Shown: positions 57,701-64,000 of the stretch, one piece after another
Position numbering within the stretch: the first letter of the stretch is position 1
Layout: every line of letters begins with the position of its first letter
From: Spinacia oleracea
Taxonomy: Eukaryota; Streptophyta; Magnoliopsida; Caryophyllales; Amaranthaceae
Direction of reading: 5' to 3'
DNA: 64,000 nt
Assembly (NCBI RefSeq): GCF_020520425.1
Contig: NC_079492.1
Span: 107,667,157-107,731,156 of the forward strand
Made by a program: the position numbers and the translations under genes
The notes under the pieces: generated by a model
What the model saw: the letters and a program-made list of their open reading frames with translations, nothing else
Told to the model about the DNA's origin: nothing
Database searches by the model: none

Positions 57701-58954
57701 GTCTGGTCTGGTCTTATCTGAATGTTTTAGCCTGAGTCTCTTTTCTCTCTCTCTCTCTCTCTCTTTTTAATAATCATAAATAATCGTCTTCCACTTTTTA
57801 ACAGCCCCAGTTCCCCTCTCTTGCAGACCTATGAACGTGCGTGCATTGAGAAATGGATAGGGGCAGGTCATAACACATGTCCAAAAACGCAGCAATCGCT
57901 CCAAAACTCTTCTCTCACCCCCAACTATGTGTTGCGAAGCCTTATAGCCCAGTGGTGTGAAGCAAACGGGGTTGAACTTCCCAAGAGGCCAGGCACTGCT
58001 AACCCCACCAAAACTGCATCTGCTTGCTCAGCTGCAGAACGTTCTAAGATTGATGAACTCCTCCGCAAGCTCCACTCAGGCAACCCTGATGATCAGCGTT
58101 CTGCAGCTGGTGAAATTCGGCTTCTCGCAAAGCGAAATGCTGATAATCGTGTAGCTATTGCTGAAGCGGGGGCAATCCCACTTCTTGTGGACCTGCTATC
58201 AACACTGGATTCACGCACTCAAGAGCATGCTGTGACTGCTCTTCTTAACCTCTCAATCTGCGATGATAACAAAGGGAGCATCATAAACTCAGGGGCTGTG
58301 CCTGGCATAGTTCACGTACTGAAGAAAGGTAGCATGGAAGGAAGGGAAAATGCAGCTGCTACCCTTTTTAGTCTCTCAGTTGTGGATGAAAATAAGGTTA
58401 CAATTGGTGCTTCAGGTGCTATACCTCCTCTTGTCATGTTGCTGAGTGAGGGTACTCAAAGAGGGAAGAAAGACGCTGCCACTGCACTTTTCAACCTATG
58501 CATATACCAAGGAAACAAAGGCAAGGCAGTTAGAGCTGGAATTGTGCCGACATTAATGAGGCTATTGACAGAGCCTGGAACTGGCATGTTGGATGAGGCA
58601 CTGGCTATTCTGGCTATACTATCTAGCCATCCCGAAGGTAAAGCAACCATTGGATCAGCAGATGCATTACCGGTTTTGGTAGACGTGATTACGAATGGAT
58701 CACCGAGGAACAAAGAAAATGCTGCCGCAGTTTTAGTACATCTTTGTTCAGGGGATCAAAATTATCTAGTAGCAGCACAGGAGCTTGGAATAATGAGTCC
58801 GCTCCTCGAGATGACACAGAGTGGCACCGAGAGAGGGAAGAGAAAAGCACAGCAATTACTGGACAGAATGAGTCGGTTACTTGAGCAGCAAAAACAGGCC
58901 CAGGCGCAAGCTGAGGCTCAAGGAGTTGCACCTCCAAATGCTGCTGAGGACTAA
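54750..58954 (+). CDS. PUB13: U-box/ARM-repeat E3 ubiquitin ligase, PUB13/SPL11 type
   Basis: Exons 54750-55022, 56306-56422, 56675-57130 and 57827-58954 total 1974 nt and 657 aa, with GT-AG junctions. The N-terminal UND region (about 1-240) begins [20 protein letters not shown]. It is followed by a U-box (about 260-333: [30 protein letters not shown]) and at least six ARM repeats (about 380-630: [42 protein letters not shown]). U-box ligases pass ubiquitin from E2 to substrates. Arabidopsis PUB13 and rice SPL11 restrain immunity and cell death, act on receptors such as FLS2, and influence flowering. Length and exon order match that pair closely. The tail is Gln/Ala-rich. No lesion is seen. 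Intron 3 carries a 21-G run. Confidence 0.95.
57480..57500 (+). repeat. Homopolymer of 21 G in PUB13 intron 3
   Basis: An uninterrupted G run on the coding strand, followed by TGACGGTGG. A (CT)n run follows at about 57741-57766 in the same intron. Length may be assembly- or allele-dependent. Confidence 0.85.
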
Positions 58955-59870
58955 CAGGTCTTTTATTTCTTGATTTTGTAATCCTTTTTAAAATATATAT
59001 ATCATTTATTTTTTATTCTAATCAAAGGGAAGGAGGGTGAGAAAACTGGGAGGGCCTTTTATTGAGCTACAGGAAATTCATTGTTATTGGCATTCGGGTG
59101 TAATTTTTTTCATTTTGGGATGGGGCTGAGGAGAGGTTCTTTGATATCTTCATAGGAAGCACAAAAGACATACATGATACATGAAAAGAAAGAATCGACA
59201 TGCCATTCGATGTGTCTGTTGAATTGTAGCAATTGTAAAATCTGTATCAACACTAATTATCCTCAATTTTTATGGAAGGGTACATTCTTTTGCGCTTTGC
59301 TTCTAGATTCAAGGTGTTTTGATTCTTGGTAATAGTTTCCTGCATTAAGAAAGGGTAGCCATATGAAAACTTAAAACCATGACATTCTTTTTCTACAAGT
59401 TAGAGACTCTTTCAATCATGTGAGAGAAGGGTAGTCAGAGACTCTTTCAATCATGTGAGAGAACTTGTTCTTCTCCTGTCTGAACTTTTTACAATCATTA
59501 TGACAAGTATTGGCAAATACTCCTACTATAGAAGTAGCCTGCTCAATATCATCTTTCCTACCAATGTTCCTGTTATATGTTTATCTTTAAACTCGCGCCT
59601 TTACAAATCTGTTAATTTATTTTGTTTCTAACCCCTTTGGTAGCCAAAAGTCTGAATGTCCGATTAGGGTGAGATTGCATACAACTACACAATAACACAA
59701 GGGATAAAAGATGCATACTATTTTGGTGGGTGGGCTTGATCATTGTTTAAAATGTGTTGGTCTTGATGGAGGTTGTATTGAAGATTTGACGGGTGCTTTG
59801 GTTACATTAGGCCCTGTTTTTTTTAGCTTAATTTCAGTTTCAGAACTTATTTTTCACCACCTCAGCTCAG
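58955..59870. other. PUB13 3' region and intergenic DNA
   Basis: No gene was recognised. A 27-bp sequence beginning AGAGACTCTTTCAATC occurs twice, at 59402-59428 and 59437-59463 (35-bp period). Confidence 0.45.
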
Positions 59871-59940
59871 TTCAATTTAGTTCAGTTCAGTTCAGTTCAG
59901 GTTAATTCAATTAAATTTAACTTAATAATAAAAATAATAA

Positions 59941-60006
<66 letters not shown>

Positions 60007-60089
60007 TACTTACGTAGTATTATTTATATTTATATTATTATTATATATAATTAATTATTTATTATTAATTACAATAATAACTGATTACA

Positions 60090-60120
<31 letters not shown>

Positions 60121-60200
60121 TAGTTATTAATTATTCTTTAGTTATTAATTATTTAGTTATTAATTAACATTTATTATTATTATTTTGTAATTAACTAGAT
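59871..60200. repeat. Microsatellites (AGTTC)n and (ATT)n
   Basis: A short AGTTC run at about 59876-59900 is followed by (ATT)n at about 59938-60003 and again at about 60090-60120, with AT-rich spacers. Confidence 0.85.
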
Positions 60201-60242
60201 ATTACTAATTATTAATTATTAATCATTTATTACTCCCTCCGT

Positions 60243-60355
60243 ATGGTATATCTCAATATCGAAGATGATACCAAAGATTTGTATTTGTTTATAAATTCTC
60301 CTGGCGGATGGGTAATACAAGGAGTAGCTATTTATGATACCATGCAATTTGTGCG
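60243..60355 (+). pseudogene. clpP: Plastid clpP fragment (nuclear plastid DNA)
   Basis: The translation reads [17 protein letters not shown] and [12 protein letters not shown], the conserved core of the plastid-encoded ClpP protease subunit. It starts abruptly after CTCCCTCCGT and ends within QFVR, then runs into unrelated sequence with a stop soon after. About 113 bp were copied from plastid DNA; there is no start codon context, active-site Ser or His region, so it is not functional. Confidence 0.88.
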
Positions 60356-60506
60356 ATTTAGGATTTAACAATTAGCAACGCATAAACTTCTTTTTTCCTG
60401 TTCAAATCAATAAGTTCATGAAACATTCCGATTTTTTTATCTTGTTCTTAAATATTAGTTCTGTTTTGACTTTTCAACTCGTTTCAACTCAATATTTAAA
60501 CGTAAA

Positions 60507-60781
60507 TTAGTTTTTGGGCCCGGGCAATGCCCCGGGTTACTACATTAATAACATTCACTTTTAGTTATATGTGTTTTTTTTCAATAATAACATGAAACAT
60601 GTAATAGCTTAGTGGTAAAAAGCTTTATTGTTTAAACTTTGCTCAAGGGTTCAAACCTTAGCAAACTATATTTGATTTTTTTTTAATATATATGAAGATT
60701 ACATGTAGCGAGCTACCCATAAGCAGAGCGCCACGTGTCACGTATACTTTCTAATAGACGCCTTTTAATATATAGTATAGA
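60507..60781 (-). mobile_element. Short non-autonomous Helitron
   Basis: On the minus strand the 5' end is TCTATACTATATATTAAAAG at 60781, preceded by A. The 3' end is a hairpin (CCCGGGGCATTGCCCGGG) followed by CCCAAAAACTAA at 60507, with T next. This is the canonical Helitron structure. It belongs to the same family as 53806-54070. It encodes nothing. Confidence 0.85.
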
Positions 60782-61468
60782 TATCTCCAAATACGTAAGT
60801 TAGAAAAATATAAAAATTTGATATTGTTAAACTACACATTAAGACGAACAAAATAAGATATCAAATGAATATGTTTTGAAGTACGTATTGAAAAGAAATT
60901 AGAAGATTCTCTTCAATTATGAATAGTGTCAAGATTGCAAAAATAATATAGTTTCAATCTCCGTTACATACAATAGGGAAGAAATAATATAGTTTCAATC
61001 TCCGTTACATACAATCTTCAACAAAATTGCAAAAAACAAAAATAAATGACCTTTTGGTGTCCCCCTATAAAATACTCCATAGACCATACTACCCTCGATA
61101 ACTTCACCATTTAATTGAAATGCAAATCATAATTCATAAGTCATGCAATGTTTAATGTCCACAACTAAGCAAAAATTTCAAAAATTCTCTATCTAATGCC
61201 AACTACAAATCACTAGTATAACTCAAAATACTACGTGTATGGAAATGAGGCATCCAAAAATAACATTAATTAGACAAATTCCTCCATTTCAAATTTCCCA
61301 TTAAAAGCCAAAAATTGACAAAAAAAACCAAAAATTATATTCTAAAATTTAGTACAATTGCCAAATCTAAAAGAATTAAACAAAAAATTAATCAATTAAA
61401 TTGGCCATTTAATTTACTGAATTTGCCGTGATTTATATGTAATTTCCACAAATATAATAAACGGAATA
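60782..61468. other. AT-rich intergenic DNA with a 34-bp duplication
   Basis: An identical 34-bp sequence beginning AAATAATATAGTTTCAATC lies at 60941-60974 and 60982-61015. No gene is seen. Confidence 0.6.
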
Positions 61469-61830
61469 CTACCTCCATCCCATTGTACTTTTATGTTCGG
61501 TATCATACACGCAATTTAACAAATAATTAATGTGAAAAAGATTCTTTTTTGTTTACTTAAAATATGCAAATTATATTTGTTAATACTAATATTTTCACTT
61601 TATCTAAAATTTGACATTAAAAAAATTAGAAAGATTTAATGTTTCAATAGGAAAGTATGACAGATTTAATGGCCTAATGAATTTGATTGGTTTAAATAAT
61701 TATTTGGCACGATTTTTGACAGAATATTAGGAACTTTTATGTTATAGTATAAAATGAATTATTCCAAGTGTAAAGATTAAAATATGACACTAGAAACAGA
61801 AAACTTAAAGAATAAAAGGGACGGAGGGAG
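61469..61830. mobile_element. Stowaway-like MITE
   Basis: The left end is CTACCTCCATCCCATTGTAC and the right end AAAAGGGACGGAGGGAG. TA flanks both sides (61467-61468, 61831-61832). The element is 362 bp and AT-rich. Confidence 0.75.
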
Positions 61831-62118
61831 TATTAGTCTAAACAATTTTAATTTCGAGGAGTAAATAAAATAAACAGAATATCACGTTCATCCCCAAAAA
61901 TGCCATCACCGTTTCTCCTAAAGGTTGAAGGCGTGGCTATATATTGTAAGTAGCAGATTCTTCTCCTAAATTAATGCACACATGAACAAAATAAAAAACA
62001 TATATACTTTTGAGTCTAATAAAACGAATCAGTAATGGGAAAAAGGTTGTGGAGTGCTAATAATTAATATATAGATAGCTATGCACCCATCTAAGCGTGC
62101 ATATGCAATTAAACGACC

Positions 62119-62434
62119 GTGTTTCTGGGAAAAAAAATTACATGCCTATTCTATATAAAATACCCATTTTCTCTCTCCTCTAACCTCTCACCATTTTCTG
62201 AATCATCAAAAACCTCTCACTCTCTCTCTTCCATTGATGTCACTCCTCTCTCCTCCCAAACAATCCAGCCTCCTCCACTCCAATTTTCGTCGCCGCCGTC
62301 GATTTTCTCTAGATACGACCAAACAACCGCGCCACCTCCCAAGCGAGCCACCGCCTTCTCCGCCACCGGCTAACGCCTTCTCCGAACACCGACAAACGCT
62401 TCTCCGAACGTCGTCGCTAACGCCGAAGAAATCT
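62119..62434 (+). other. Possible first exon or leader of an unidentified transcript
   Basis: A TATA-like TCTATATAAAAT near 62141 is followed by a CT-rich leader and a GC-richer stretch whose frame from 62234 is Ser/Pro/Arg-rich (FRRRRRF, EPPPSPPPA). The sequence drops to AT-rich with a GT at about 62435 (CTG|GTATTATT). No domain is recognised. It could be the 5' end of a gene that continues beyond the window, or part of the repeat-rich element that follows. Confidence 0.35.
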
Positions 62435-62939
62435 GGTATTATTTCTTTTCATTTTCATTTTTGTTTGTGTTTTTCTTTAGTTTAATTGCGTTTAAGTGTT
62501 AATATACAAAATATATTAGTTCGAAATTAGTTATTTCGTCCATTTTTATTTAGATCTGAATGTTTTTTTTATTCCTTTAGATGGAGTAGTTCAATTAGTT
62601 GCGGTAAAGTGGTATAATTTTTAATGTTTCGATTCTACTTTTTAACTTATTTTCTTTGATTGATTAAATTTCAGTTTTAGCAAAAATTCTAATAGGAATT
62701 TCTGATTTCTGTAGATTATTTGTATTATTTGGATTTTGTTAGTTTCATTCTTCAATTCCAGTGAATTTTAGTATTTCAGCCTTTCAGATCTATCACCTTG
62801 CATGTTTAATTTATAAAGTTCGATGTTCATAATTGTAGAATGAACTACACATGGTAACTTGATAATGTTGTTGTTGTTAGTATATTGTGGTTAGGATTGT
62901 CGTTCTTGGTGGTTGTGTTAGTTATTTCTGAATATTAAT

Positions 62940-64000
62940 TCTGAATTTGTTATGTTCAGTTTATAATTTATCATGTTCAACTTATAAAAGACGATGTTCA
63001 CAAATAATAACACTTTTGTGTGATGTTCAGTTTCTCAACTCTCGTGTTCAACTTATAAAGAATCATGTTCAATTTACACAAAATCATGTCCAACTAAATT
63101 TAACACTTTTGTGTGATGTTAATTATTTTTATTTTTTGAACGATGTTTGTTTGTGATTGAGAGAGATATGCTTCTGTTGTAGTTTTTGTTAATTGAAATC
63201 AGTTTACTAGAACAATATATGATGTGATTATCTATCAATTATGTTTTGCACCAAAAACATCTATCTAATTAATTCTTAATTTGTTATATTCATTTTATAA
63301 CTTATCATGTTCAACTCATATGAGAGGATGTTCACAAATAATAATACTTTTGTTTGACGTTCTTTGTTTTTCAACTCTCGTGTTCAATTTATAAAGGATC
63401 ATGTCCAATTTACACAAAATCATGTTCAATGACATTTAACTTATAAAACTAATATATCTTCAATACTTTTGTGTGATGTTCATTTTCTCAAGTCTCATGT
63501 TCAACTTATAAAAAATCATGTCCAACTAAATTTAACTTATATAACTTATAAAGAATTATGTACAAAATCATGTCCAACTAAATTTAACATATAAAACTAA
63601 CACTACGTATATGTTAAATACGATTAGTTTACTAATATTAGTTCACTTTTTTGAATACGATTAGCTTACTTACTTTCCTCTTGAAATGCAGACCTAAAAA
63701 TAGTTAGCCGACAGTTAAAGGCCTTGGAAATGATGAACTCTATGAAAGTAATCTAGCTTCTGTGTGTAAGTTGTAAAGGTATATATGTCAAATGTTCCTG
63801 CTGTGTCTTTGAAATTTAATCATGTTCAGATTTTATAAGTAGATGTTCATTATTTTTAATGATCTGAAGTGGTGTTGTATAAAATTTGTCATGTTCAAAT
63901 TAATATTGTTGATGAAATTAATAATAACAAGATATTCAGTTTCTCAAGTCTCATGTTCAACTTATAAAGAATTTTATTCTACTAAATTCAACTTATTAAA
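62940..64000. repeat. Degenerate tandem repeats of ATGTTCAACTTATAAA type
   Basis: Short motifs CATGTTCAACTTATAAA, TGTGATGTTCAGTTTCTCAA and CATGTCCAACTAAATTTAAC recur many times. Larger blocks starting near 62940 and 63285 are parallel copies with a spacing of about 345 bp. The array runs off the window end. An exon-like island (about 63690-63755) lies in it, but no protein is recognised. Confidence 0.6.

Overview
The window is plant nuclear DNA. It holds intron-split genes with canonical GT-AG junctions, plant-specific families (a XTH, a U-box/ARM ubiquitin ligase, a tetraketide pyrone reductase-like gene), fragments of plastid and mitochondrial DNA, and dense transposable elements. The many Stowaway-type ends reading CTCCCTCCGT and the AT-rich background fit a dicot genome of the Caryophyllales (spinach or beet type). 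That assignment is inference, not something a marker here proves.

Five genes look intact. From left to right they are: an intronless dyskerin/CBF5 pseudouridine synthase (3739-5502); a six-exon TKPR2-like reductase on the minus strand (8349-9758, 320 aa when spliced); an intronless XTH (12071-12934, minus); a twelve-exon DHHC-type protein S-acyltransferase on the minus strand (37441-47565, 321 aa); and a four-exon PUB13/SPL11-type U-box E3 ligase (54750-58954, 657 aa). The three split genes were assembled by hand from splice sites, and in each the exon lengths sum to an open frame ending at a family-typical C-terminus. Two class I small heat shock genes (6816-7248 and 36323-36598) are broken. 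The genes are unrelated single loci; nothing suggests a cluster or shared pathway.

The rest is mostly mobile DNA, and many insertions are delimited by exact target-site duplications (TSDs) visible in the sequence. A degenerate LINE (18815-33720, minus) was split by a 10.8 kb Copia element (20773-31558, minus; TSD TATAG, ~1.4 kb LTRs). That Copia element was itself hit by a Mutator-type MITE (27009-27551, 9-bp TSD) only 3 bp before its gag start codon. A third copy of the same LTR, in the opposite orientation, lies at 17410-~18815. A second LINE of the same lineage (41400-46730) lies inside the 7.5 kb second intron of the DHHC gene, together with Stowaway MITEs and two hAT elements. A 4.1 kb relic of a BED-finger hAT element (47764-51909) ends 198 bp upstream of the DHHC start codon.

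Smaller items include two further hAT MITEs with CCCGAC-type arrays (2624-3466, 11256-11802), a CACTA MITE (16693-16960), a PIF/Harbinger-like MITE (35623-35936), two short Helitrons of one family (53806-54070, 60507-60781), two tRNA-derived SINEs (13712-13813, 14493-14684), Stowaway MITEs, a 113-bp plastid clpP fragment (60243-60355) and half of a mitochondrial-type tRNA-Lys gene (701-742). I found no undescribed enzymatic or defence system. The most interesting observations concern the nested insertions and how they sit against genes.
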